Assembly: GCA_900541045.1 (NCBI GenBank)
Contig: UQID01000007.1
Coordinates: 1 to 64,000, forward strand
Direction of reading: 5' to 3'
Source: an uncultured Collinsella sp.
GTDB lineage: Bacteria; Actinomycetota; Coriobacteriia; Coriobacteriales; Coriobacteriaceae
DNA length: 64,000 nt
Under the pieces are notes generated by a model, which saw nothing but the letters and a program-made list of their open reading frames with translations, was not told the DNA's origin and did not search any database. Positions 42,219 to 49,992 of the stretch are shown one piece after another; position 1 is the stretch's first letter; the number at the start of each line of letters is the position of its first letter. The position numbers and the translations under genes were made by a program.

Positions 42219-42232
42219 AGTGAACGTTCACC
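42219..42232. promoter_or_regulatory. Second-type operator palindrome upstream of kduD
   Basis: AGTGAACGTTCACC contains the perfect GTGAACGTTCAC palindrome. A further CGTTCAC stands at 42204, so a longer CGTTCAC...GTGAACG dyad overlaps it. About 105 bases before the kduD start. Confidence 0.6.
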
Positions 42233-42336
42233 TATTTTTAGGAGAATAGGGGCGTCAATTCCTCCGCTTCTCCTATACTGAGCTTGTATTAAAAGCAAGA
42301 CTTATATAGATGAACGTTTCTTTTGAAAGGATCGCT

Positions 42337-43146
42337 ATGTCTGATCTTATGGACAGCTTCCGTCTGGACGGCAAGGTCGCACTGGTAACCGGCGCCACCT
42401 ATGGCATTGGCATGGCTATCGCCGAGGCGCTCGGAGAGGCTGGCGCCAAGATCGCCTTTAACGCACGTCACGCCGACAAGGTAGCCGAGGCCGAGAAGCA
42501 CTACCGCGAGCTGGGCTTTGAGGCTCATGGTTACGTGGCAGACGTCACCGACGAGGCCGTCGTCGCCGAGCTCATCGCCAAGATCGAGGCCGACTTTGGC
42601 ACCACGCCCGACATCCTGGTCAACAACGCCGGCGTTATCCAGCGCACCCCGATGCTCGACATGAGCGCCGAGGACTTCCGCCGCGTCGTCGATGTTGACC
42701 TCAACGCACCGTTTATCGTGTCCAAGGCCTGCCTGCCCGGCATGATCGCCAAGGGCCACGGCAAGATCATCAACATCTGCTCGATGATGAGCGAGCTGGG
42801 TCGCGAGACCATCGCCGGCTATGCCGCCGCCAAGGGCGGACTCAAGATGCTCACCAAGAACATCTGCTCGGAGTTTGGCGAGGCCAATATCCAGTGCAAC
42901 GGCATTGGACCCGGCTACATCGCCACGCCGCAAACCGCACCCCTGCGCGAGACGCAGCCCGACGGCAGCCGCCACCCGTTTGACCAGTTCATCATTGCCA
43001 AGACGCCGGCCGCCCGTTGGGGCACGCCCGAGGATCTGAAGGGCCCCGCCGTGTTCCTGGCCTCCGACGCCTCGAACTTCGTCAACGGCCACATCCTCTA
43101 CGTCGACGGCGGCATCCTGGCATATATCGGCAAACAACCTGCTTAG
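42337..43146 (+). CDS. kduD: SDR-family uronate/gluconate dehydrogenase, KduD/DhuD type
   Basis: Short-chain dehydrogenase of 269 residues, probably reducing 2,5-diketo-3-deoxygluconate to KDG with NAD(P)H. It has the TGATYGIGMAIA nucleotide loop, NNAGV, the catalytic Ser (CSMMSELG), Tyr and Lys (YAAAKGG) and a C-terminal ASNFVNGHILYVDGG. Gluconate 5-dehydrogenase is the alternative reading; the neighbour isomerase favours the uronate role. AAAGGATC precedes the ATG at 42337, so I do not use the ATG nine codons upstream. Confidence 0.85.
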   Translation: MSDLMDSFRLDGKVALVTGATYGIGMAIAEALGEAGAKIAFNARHADKVAEAEKHYRELGFEAHGYVADVTDEAVVAELIAKIEADFGTTPDILVNNAGVIQRTPMLDMSAEDFRRVVDVDLNAPFIVSKACLPGMIAKGHGKIINICSMMSELGRETIAGYAAAKGGLKMLTKNICSEFGEANIQCNGIGPGYIATPQTAPLRETQPDGSRHPFDQFIIAKTPAARWGTPEDLKGPAVFLASDASNFVNGHILYVDGGILAYIGKQPA

Positions 43147-43153
43147 GCGCTGC

Positions 43154-43251
43154 GCGGGCTTGAGACGGGCATCTTGCCTTTCATTCGTCGGTCGCGTACC
43201 CAAGTATGCTTCCCTCCTCTTTCAAGGCAACCTGCTCCGCCTCAAGCCCGC
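43154..43251 (+). other. Nested stem structure between kduD and dhuI
   Basis: GCGGGCTTGAG/CTCAAGCCCGC (outer, 11 bp) encloses TTGCCTT/AAGGCAA (inner, 7 bp). Long-range pairing without a U-tract suggests an RNA spacer or stabiliser rather than a plain terminator. Confidence 0.45.
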
Positions 43252-43287
43252 TCGCTCACCGCGCTCCCACATTTAGGTTCATTTAGT

Positions 43288-43353
43288 AGTTGCGGTGAAA
43301 TAGTTCCTGAATAGGCCATCTATCGGGACGAATAGGAACTATTTCACCGCAAG
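43288..43353. repeat. Palindromic repeat family R3, copy c
   Basis: AGTTGCGGTGAAATAGTTCC and GGAACTATTTCACCGCAA arms. Unlike the other copies it stands before a gene on the plus strand, 24 bases from the dhuI start codon. Confidence 0.85.
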
Positions 43354-43377
43354 TTAGAAATAGGAAGGTATTTCGCA

Positions 43378-44019
43378 ATGAAGATCGCTCTCATCAACGA
43401 GAACTCCCAGAACTCCAAGAACCCCATGATCGAGGCTGCCCTCAAGAAGGTTGTCGAGCCCATGGGCCACACCGTCTTTAACTACGGTATGTATGCCGAC
43501 GCCGACTCCAAGCCGCTCACCTACGTTCAGAACGGCATCCTTGCCGCCGTGCTGCTCAACTCCGGCGCTGCCGACTATGTCGTGACCGGCTGCGGCACCG
43601 GCGAGGGCGCCATGCTCGCCTGCAACTCCTTCCCCGGCGTGCTCTGCGGCCATGTCGCCGACCCGCTTGATGCCTACACCTTCGCCCAGGTCAACGACGG
43701 TAACGCCGTCGCCATGCCCTTCGCCCTCAAGAACGGCTGGGGCCAGGAGCTCAACCTCGAGTACACCTTCGAGAAGCTCTTCGGCTTTGGTTCGGGCAAC
43801 GGCTATCCTGCCGAGCGTGTTGAGCCCGAGCAGCGCAACAAGAAGATCCTCGACGGCGTCCGCGCTGTGACCATGCGTCCGCTCGTCGACGTCCTGGGCG
43901 AGATCGACCAGGACCTGGTCAAGGGTGCTCTGGCTGGCGAGCACTTCCAGGAGTACTTCTTCGCCAACGCCACCGACGAGGCCATCATCGCCAAGGTCAA
44001 GGAGCTCCTGGGTCTCTAA
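43378..44019 (+). CDS. dhuI: RpiB/LacAB-family uronate isomerase, DhuI type
   Basis: A 213-residue sugar isomerase of the RpiB/LacA/LacB family with the ALINENSQNSKNPMIEAAL start, the CGTGEGAMLACN loop holding the catalytic Cys/Thr region, and a C-terminal helix tail. In streptococci such a protein (DhuI) isomerises 4-deoxy-L-threo-5-hexosulose uronate before the dehydrogenase step, and here it directly follows that dehydrogenase gene, so I assign that role. GGAAGG lies about ten bases upstream of the ATG. A strong terminator follows. Confidence 0.8.
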   Translation: MKIALINENSQNSKNPMIEAALKKVVEPMGHTVFNYGMYADADSKPLTYVQNGILAAVLLNSGAADYVVTGCGTGEGAMLACNSFPGVLCGHVADPLDAYTFAQVNDGNAVAMPFALKNGWGQELNLEYTFEKLFGFGSGNGYPAERVEPEQRNKKILDGVRAVTMRPLVDVLGEIDQDLVKGALAGEHFQEYFFANATDEAIIAKVKELLGL

Positions 44020-44044
44020 TCGCGACCCATCGCAGCTAAACGCA

Positions 44045-44083
44045 AGCGGCGGCCGCCCCAACACGGGACGGCCGCCGCTTTTT
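44045..44083 (+). terminator. Terminator of dhuI
   Basis: AGCGGCGGCCG and CGGCCGCCGCT in a long stem, then TTTTT. It starts 26 bases after the stop. Confidence 0.92.
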
Positions 44084-44090
44084 GCTATCA

Positions 44091-44112
44091 ACTGGTGCAA
44101 TGGGGTCAGGTT
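44091..44112. repeat. 22-bp direct repeat, left side of HepT/MntA module 2
   Basis: ACTGGTGCAATGGGGTCAGG plus TT; the same sequence with one change stands at 45040-45061 on the other side of the module, in the same orientation. Confidence 0.8.
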
Positions 44113-44145
44113 ATCTCACACCATGTTGGCTCAAAGAGAGCAAGA

Positions 44146-44511
44146 TTAGGATTCCTCGATAATCTGTCGGCATGCCGCTGCAAGAGCGGGAAACTCTGAT
44201 GTCACCGCGTCCCAAACCACGGCGCGATCGACGTTGCCGTAATCATGGGCAAGATAGTTACGCATCCCCACTATACCGCGCCACTCAATCTCGGGATGTA
44301 GTCGCTGCGCCTTCTCGGACAGCTTACCCGCCTCCTCCGTCACCCTGAGGGCACACATAAGGAGAGAATCGGCGAGTGTCCTGGCCTTGATGTCATCCGC
44401 ATGGAGGAACTCGTCTTCCGTCACACCGAACGCTTTGATTCTCTCGGTCGTCTCATCAATCGCCTCGAGAATCTCCTGGGCGCGCAACGCATCTGATTTA
44501 CGGGCGAACAT
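44146..44511 (-). CDS. hepT: HepT-like toxin (HEPN domain RNase), module 2
   Basis: A 121-residue HEPN protein very similar to the module 1 copy along its whole length, with the same RNYLAHDY (RX4HXY) active site. Start 44511 is chosen because it aligns with the other copy and gives the same 14-base overlap with the upstream nucleotidyltransferase gene. Confidence 0.88.
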   Translation of the reverse strand: MFARKSDALRAQEILEAIDETTERIKAFGVTEDEFLHADDIKARTLADSLLMCALRVTEEAGKLSEKAQRLHPEIEWRGIVGMRNYLAHDYGNVDRAVVWDAVTSEFPALAAACRQIIEES

Positions 44512-44986
44512 ACAGCACCACACCCTCCCTCTCGATGGCATGCGCAATGTCTTCTCGCAAGTGTTCGCTCGAAACGACGTCGACCTGCTTGCCTGTTGCC
44601 TCTTTGATCTCCTCCGCGAACGAGGAAAGAGCGAATAACCCAAATGTCGCATCGGAATCGACCTCTATACGCAGGTCGATATCGCTATCGGTATTTGCGT
44701 CACGTCGAGCATACGAGCCGAACAACGTGACCGACCGAATCGCCTTTCGAGTACCCGCCGCGCGAGCAACGGCATCCCTGATTTCAGCAACGGTCAAAAC
44801 GTCGGTCTTCGCCTCGTCCCGTTTGACTGAAAGAGAAGGGGTAAATGGAAGCGACCGCTCCCGCAGCATCTGACGCATGAACATGTTGACCGCCACGGAA
44901 GACGTCATGCCGAGCTCCTCGCAGAGCTCGGCAAACGATTCCTTAATTGATGCATCAACACGGACGCTCAAAACTGAAGCACTCAT
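44498..44986 (-). CDS. MntA-like nucleotidyltransferase antitoxin with N-terminal RelB/DinJ-like domain, module 2
   Basis: A 162-residue fusion matching the module 1 protein: RelB/DinJ-like N terminus (LSVRVDASIKESF, SSVAVNMFMRQML, RSLPF), a variable linker, then the nucleotidyltransferase with GSYARRDANTDSDIDL (GSX10DXD) and KQVDVV. GGAGG lies five bases before the ATG. The linker differs most between copies while both end domains are close. Confidence 0.85.
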   Translation of the reverse strand: MSASVLSVRVDASIKESFAELCEELGMTSSVAVNMFMRQMLRERSLPFTPSLSVKRDEAKTDVLTVAEIRDAVARAAGTRKAIRSVTLFGSYARRDANTDSDIDLRIEVDSDATFGLFALSSFAEEIKEATGKQVDVVSSEHLREDIAHAIEREGVVLYVRP

Positions 44987-44995
44987 CTTAGCCTC

Positions 44996-45027
44996 CTGTA
45001 TGACAGTAGCTATACAATATCATACAG
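44996..45027. promoter_or_regulatory. Inverted-repeat operator of HepT/MntA module 2
   Basis: CTGTATGA, 16 bases, TCATACAG: perfect 8-bp arms. The spacer contains TATTGTATA on the minus strand, a possible -10 region. Confidence 0.75.
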
Positions 45028-45039
45028 AGAAGCAAGATG

Positions 45040-45106
45040 ACTGGTGCAAAGGGGTCAGGTTTGTATGCACCAGATTGGTGCAAAGTAACCTGACCCCCAT
45101 GCACCA
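45040..45106. repeat. Right direct repeat and inverted copy beside module 2
   Basis: ACTGGTGCAAAGGGGTCAGG plus TT (45040-45061) is the direct repeat of 44091-44112; AACCTGACCCCCATGCACCA (45087-45106) is its inverted partner, so a long hairpin can form. Confidence 0.8.
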
Positions 45107-45115
45107 AGGGGTTGA

Positions 45116-47065
45116 CTAGAGTTCGCAGGCAACCTTGTAGCCATCGCCGATGGCATCGCGGATGTTGCCGCACTTGTTGGCATCGCCCAGCACGTGGGTG
45201 GCAACGCCGGCAGCGGCAAGGTCGTCGGCCAGCTTGGTATTGGGACGATAACCCATGGCAAGCACCAGCGTATCGGCATCGGCGATGGTGTGGATCTCGC
45301 CATCCTTCTCATAGCTGATGGCATCCTCGGTAATCTCGGTCACCTTGGCCTCGGTCAGCACGTGGACGCCCTTGGAGAGCATGCGCGTGATGAGCACCGC
45401 GCGACCGGCGCCACCTTCGTTGGCGGCGAGCGTCTTGGTCATCTCGATGACGGTGACGTCGCGGTTTGCCGGCGACAGGTCGTTGACCAGCGGAGCCAGA
45501 TAGTCGGCCGTCTCGCAGCCGACGGTGCCGCCGCCCACGATGACGATCTTCTTGCCCGGGAAGGCATTGCCGCCCAGCAGGTCGTCAGCCGTCATGACCT
45601 GCTTAAAGCCCTGCATAAAGGCCGGAGCGATAGGCTCGGCGCCATAGGCCAGGACAACCTCATACCCGGCGTAGTCGCGCTGAATGTCCTCGGCAGTAAG
45701 CTCGGTGCCAAATACGCACTTCACGCCGGCCTCGGCCAGGCGACGATACTGATACTTGATCACGCGGGTGAGTTCCTGCTTTGCCGGCGGAACGGCTGCG
45801 ATGCGCATCTCGCCGCCCGGCTCGTCCTGCTTATCCACGAGCACCACGTTGTGGCCGCGCTTGGCGGCAATGTAGGCTGCCTCCATGCCCGCGGGACCGG
45901 CACCCACAACCAGTACGTTCTTGGCCTCGGCGGCAGGCTCGTAGCCGGCCTCGTCGCGCTCCACATCGGGATTGACGGTGCAGGAGATGCGCTTGCCAAA
46001 CATAATGCCGTTCAGGCAGCGCAGGCAGCCGATGCAGGGGCGGATGTCGTCGGCGTTGCCGGCGGCCGCCTTATTGCAGAACTCGGCATCGCACAGATTG
46101 GCGCGGCCCATCATGCAGATGTCGGCGGCACCGTCCTCGATCAGCTCCTCGGCGATCCAGGCCTCGTTGATGCGGCCGACGGTGGCGACGGGAATGTTGA
46201 CGTGCTTCTTAATCTCACGCGAGCAGGCGGCGTGCGAGGCCTGCTGCGTACCGGCGGCGGGAATCGCGGAGCCGCGCTTGATGGTGGTGCCGCCCGACAC
46301 ATGAATCATGTCGACGCCGGCCTTCTCCAAGCGACGCGAGACGTAGATCATGTCGTTGAGGGTCAGACCGCCATCGGTGTACTCGTCGCCCGAGATGCGG
46401 ACGTCGATGATGAAGTCCTTGCCGCAGCGCTCGCGAATCTCGGCGATAACCTCGAGCAGGAAGCGCATGCGAGCATCGAGCGAGCCGCCGTACTCGTCGG
46501 TACGCTTGTTGTAGAGCGGGGTCAAGAAACCGCCGAGCATGCCGTGGGCGTGCGCCGCATGGACTTCGACGCCGTCGACGCCAGCCTTCTGCATACGCAC
46601 GGCAGCGTCGCCAAACTGATGCGTGAGCTCGTGGATTTCATCGACCGTGATAGGACGCGGCGCCTCGCGGGCATAGGACGGGCCCACAAAGGACGGAGCG
46701 ATCAGGCGCGGCGTGCCCGGAATGTTAAAGGCCATGTAGGCGGGGTGGAAGAGCTGCGGCATGATCTTGCAGCCGTACTCGTGGACGGCTGCGGCGAGCT
46801 TTTCCCAGCCGGGGATAAACGTGTCGTCGTAGCAGCACATGTCACCCGGCAGATAGGTATAGGTGGGCTCGACCGTCACGACCTCGGTGATGATGAGGCC
46901 CACACCACCCTTGGCGCGGGCGCGGTAGTGGTCGACCAAGTCGTCGGTCACATAGCCATGATCGGCCAGGTTCGTGGATACCGGCGGCATAAAGACGCGG
47001 TTCTTGACCTCGGTCGTACCGACCTTGATCGGGCTAAAGAGCATCGGGTAGGCGGATGACTCCAT
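45116..47065 (-). CDS. Old-Yellow-Enzyme-type NADH:flavin oxidoreductase, iron-sulfur flavoprotein
   Basis: A 649-residue protein of the 2,4-dienoyl-CoA reductase/BaiCD-BaiH group: an FMN TIM barrel (PIKVGTTEVKNRVFMPPV; HAAHAHGMLGGFLTPLYNKRTDEYGGS), a 4Fe-4S motif (CIGCLRC...C) and a C-terminal FAD/NAD(P) domain pair (VVGAGPAGMEAA; IVGGGTVGCETA). It would reduce an alkene or enoate; the substrate cannot be read from sequence. Gut bacteria use such enzymes on bile acids, fatty acids and plant compounds. Start 47065 follows AGGAAG; it is a single gene. Confidence 0.9.
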   Translation of the reverse strand: MESSAYPMLFSPIKVGTTEVKNRVFMPPVSTNLADHGYVTDDLVDHYRARAKGGVGLIITEVVTVEPTYTYLPGDMCCYDDTFIPGWEKLAAAVHEYGCKIMPQLFHPAYMAFNIPGTPRLIAPSFVGPSYAREAPRPITVDEIHELTHQFGDAAVRMQKAGVDGVEVHAAHAHGMLGGFLTPLYNKRTDEYGGSLDARMRFLLEVIAEIRERCGKDFIIDVRISGDEYTDGGLTLNDMIYVSRRLEKAGVDMIHVSGGTTIKRGSAIPAAGTQQASHAACSREIKKHVNIPVATVGRINEAWIAEELIEDGAADICMMGRANLCDAEFCNKAAAGNADDIRPCIGCLRCLNGIMFGKRISCTVNPDVERDEAGYEPAAEAKNVLVVGAGPAGMEAAYIAAKRGHNVVLVDKQDEPGGEMRIAAVPPAKQELTRVIKYQYRRLAEAGVKCVFGTELTAEDIQRDYAGYEVVLAYGAEPIAPAFMQGFKQVMTADDLLGGNAFPGKKIVIVGGGTVGCETADYLAPLVNDLSPANRDVTVIEMTKTLAANEGGAGRAVLITRMLSKGVHVLTEAKVTEITEDAISYEKDGEIHTIADADTLVLAMGYRPNTKLADDLAAAGVATHVLGDANKCGNIRDAIGDGYKVACEL

Positions 47066-47183
47066 ACAGGCTTCCTTTCGTTTGAGCCGCTCGGCGGCAG
47101 TTGCTAACGTACCTATCGTATCAGTATCCGCCGCATTCGCACTCGCTCGCACTCCCCACCTTCAATCCCGACCCTCATAAAAA

Positions 47184-47250
47184 AGTTGTGGTGGAATACG
47201 GAGTAGATGAGGCTTTTGACAGGCAAAACAGTCCGTATTTCACCGCAACT
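47184..47250. repeat. Palindromic repeat family R3, copy d
   Basis: AGTTGTGGTGGAATACGGA and TCCGTATTTCACCGCAACT arms, 63 bases from the kdpC stop. Confidence 0.85.
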
Positions 47251-47313
47251 GATGGGCGGAGTGGAATTGAGGGCTCAGGTAGTCAGTCATGCCCTCATCC
47301 GCCACTCCCTCAC

Positions 47314-47904
47314 CTACAGCGCGCCGTCCAGCATAAGGTTCACCTTGAGCACGTTGACCGTGGGCTCGCCGAACACGCCGAGGAAACGACCCTTGGTGCA
47401 CGCGGCGATGATGTCGTGCACCTCGTCCTCACATTTGCCCGTGGCTTTGGCAAGGCGCGGGACCTGGTACTCGGCGGCATCCGGAGAGATCTCCGGGTCG
47501 AGGCCGGACCCCGAACACGTCACCAGGTCGACGGGCACAGCGTCCATATCGGCATCGGGGTTGGCGGCGCGGATCTTCTTCACGCGCGCGTCCACAAGCG
47601 GCCGATACTCCTCACTCGCCGGGGACAGGTTGGACGGGGCACCATACGCCATGAGCTCGCCGTCTTCGCCTTCGACAATTGACACGTTCTGGATACGACC
47701 CCACATGTGGGCTTCGTCATCGAAGTTCTGGCCGATGAGCTCGGAACCCACAACCTTGCCGTCGACCGTAATAAGCGATCCGTTCGCCTGGTACGGAAAC
47801 GCAAGCTGCGCGACGCCGGTCACCACGAGCGTGTATCCCAGGCCGCAGACGATGGTAAACAGCGCGAACACGCCAAGTGCGCGCGATGCGATACCTTTGA
47901 ACAT
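47314..47904 (-). CDS. kdpC: Potassium-transporting ATPase subunit C
   Basis: A 196-residue single-span membrane protein with the KdpC pattern: an N-terminal helix, GSELIGQNFDDEAHMWGR, SNLSPAS, DLVTCSGSGLDPEIS and the YQVPRLAKA segment. It helps the KdpFABC complex bind ATP at the outer assembly. Twelve bases after kdpB, last gene of the operon. Confidence 0.94.
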   Translation of the reverse strand: MFKGIASRALGVFALFTIVCGLGYTLVVTGVAQLAFPYQANGSLITVDGKVVGSELIGQNFDDEAHMWGRIQNVSIVEGEDGELMAYGAPSNLSPASEEYRPLVDARVKKIRAANPDADMDAVPVDLVTCSGSGLDPEISPDAAEYQVPRLAKATGKCEDEVHDIIAACTKGRFLGVFGEPTVNVLKVNLMLDGAL

Positions 47905-47916
47905 ACATACCTCCGT

Positions 47917-49977
47917 CTACATCATGCCAATGCCGAACAAGGCCAGCAGCATGTCGATAATCTTGATGAATACGAACGGCGCCACGATACCGCCCAGACC
48001 CCACACCAGCAGGTTGTGGGTCAGCAGCTGGCCGGACGAAAGCTCGCGGTACTTCACGCCTTTCAGGGCGGCAGGAATCAGCGCGACGATGACCAGCGCG
48101 TTGTAGATAATGGCGGACAGCACGGCAGTCAACGGGCTGGTGAGCCCCAGGATGTTGAGGGCGTCCAACCCGGGGTAGATCGGCGAGAATAGCGCCGGGA
48201 TGATGGCGAAATACTTGGCGACGTCGTTGGCGACCGAGAAGGTCGTGAGCGAGCCGCGGGTCATGAGCAGTTGCTTGCCGATACGCACGATATCGATGAG
48301 TTTGGTGGGGCTGGAGTCGAGGTCGACCATGTTGCCGGCCTCCTTGGCAGCCTGGGTTCCCGTGTTCATGGCCACGGCGACGTCGGCCTGGGCCAGAGCG
48401 GGCGCGTCGTTGGTGCCATCTCCGGTCATCGCGACCAGATGGCCCTCATGCTGGAACGCGCGGATCTTATCGAGCTTGCCCTCGGGCGTCGCTTCGGCCA
48501 GGAAGTCATCCACACCGGCCTCGGCGGCGATGGCGGCGGCCGTCAGCGGATTATCACCCGTCACCATTATGGTCTTGATACCCATGCGGCGCAGATCGGC
48601 GAACTTTTCCTTCACGCCGGACTTGATGATGTCCTTAAGGTAGACGACGCCCAGCACACGTCGGTCCTTTGCCACGACCAACGGGGTGCCGCCCACCTTC
48701 GCAATGCGTTCGACGGCCTCGTCGCACTCCTTCGAAAACACTCCTCCGGCAGCCTCCACATAAGCGCGAACGGAATCGGCCGCACCCTTGCGAATCTCGC
48801 TGTCGGCGTAGTTCACACCGGACATGCGGGTCGCCGCGGTGAAGGGGATGAACTCCATGCCCTTATCCTCGAGTGTGCGGCCGCGCAGCCCAAACTGCTC
48901 CTTGGCGAGCACGACGATGGAGCGGCCCTCGGGGGTCTCATCCGCCAGAGAGGACAGCTGCGCGGCATCGGCGAGTTCTGCCGGATCGACACCGTCGACC
49001 GGAATGAACTCAGCGGCCTGGCGGTTGCCCAAGGTGATGGTACCGGTCTTATCGAGCATGAGGATGTCGACGTCGCCGGCGGCCTCGATGGCGCGGCCGG
49101 ACATGGCCAGCACATTGGCCTCGTTCAGTCGGCTCATGCCGGCGATGCCAATGGCGGACAGCAGCGCACCAATGGTGGTGGGCGCCAGACAGACGAGCAA
49201 GGCAACGAGCGTGGTCACAGCGGTGGGATTCGCCATACCGTTGAGCCCTGCAGAGAAACTCGAGTAGCAATACAGTGCGATCGTCACGAGGATGAAGATG
49301 ACGGACAGAGCAACCAGAAAGATCTCGAGCGCGACCTCGTTGGGGGTCTTCTTGCGGGCGGCGCCCTCGACCATGGCGATCATCTTATCCAGGAAGCTCT
49401 GGCCAGGCTCGCTGGTAATTTTCACCACAATCCAATCGGAAAGCACGGTAGTGCCGCCAGTGACGGCAGAACGGTCACCTCCAGCCTCGCGAACCACAGG
49501 TGCAGACTCGCCGGTGATGGCCGACTCATCAACCGAGGCGGCACCCTCGATGACATCGCCGTCTCCCGGAATCTGCTCGCCGGCGCGCACGACCACCAGA
49601 TCCCCGCGTGAGAGCTCGGTACCGGGAACGACCGTGAAACGGTCCTTATCCTCGACGGACTCGATGCGATGGGCCTCGACGTCCTTTTTCGCCGCGCGCA
49701 GGGAATCTGCCTGCGCCTTACCGCGGCCCTCGGCAAGCGCCTCGGCAAAATTTGAAAAGAGGTCGGTCAGCCAGAGAATGACGGCAATGGCGATCACATA
49801 GTACGTGGGGACGTCGGCGTCCTGTACCCCAATAATTGAGGCGATAGCCAGAATGGAGGTCATGGCGGCCGACAGCCACACCAGGAACATGACCGGGTTT
49901 TGGACCTGGACACGGGGGTCAAGCTTGGCAAATGAATCGCGCACCGCGCGGCTCATCATGTCTTTTTGCATAGCCAT
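47917..49977 (-). CDS. kdpB: Potassium-transporting ATPase subunit B
   Basis: P-type ATPase motor of the high-affinity K+ pump, 686 residues. It shows the actuator motif TGES, the phosphorylation site DKTGTITLG, the MTGDGTNDAPALA hinge and the expected membrane spans. It hydrolyses ATP to drive K+ uptake through KdpA. It follows kdpA by 15 bases. Confidence 0.97.
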   Translation of the reverse strand: MAMQKDMMSRAVRDSFAKLDPRVQVQNPVMFLVWLSAAMTSILAIASIIGVQDADVPTYYVIAIAVILWLTDLFSNFAEALAEGRGKAQADSLRAAKKDVEAHRIESVEDKDRFTVVPGTELSRGDLVVVRAGEQIPGDGDVIEGAASVDESAITGESAPVVREAGGDRSAVTGGTTVLSDWIVVKITSEPGQSFLDKMIAMVEGAARKKTPNEVALEIFLVALSVIFILVTIALYCYSSFSAGLNGMANPTAVTTLVALLVCLAPTTIGALLSAIGIAGMSRLNEANVLAMSGRAIEAAGDVDILMLDKTGTITLGNRQAAEFIPVDGVDPAELADAAQLSSLADETPEGRSIVVLAKEQFGLRGRTLEDKGMEFIPFTAATRMSGVNYADSEIRKGAADSVRAYVEAAGGVFSKECDEAVERIAKVGGTPLVVAKDRRVLGVVYLKDIIKSGVKEKFADLRRMGIKTIMVTGDNPLTAAAIAAEAGVDDFLAEATPEGKLDKIRAFQHEGHLVAMTGDGTNDAPALAQADVAVAMNTGTQAAKEAGNMVDLDSSPTKLIDIVRIGKQLLMTRGSLTTFSVANDVAKYFAIIPALFSPIYPGLDALNILGLTSPLTAVLSAIIYNALVIVALIPAALKGVKYRELSSGQLLTHNLLVWGLGGIVAPFVFIKIIDMLLALFGIGMM

Positions 49978-49992
49978 AAATCTGCGACTCCT

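Noticed and set aside
45194..47059. Plus-strand ORF of 621 codons opposite the flavoprotein gene
   Set aside because: Entirely antisense to a gene with FMN, Fe-S and FAD motifs.
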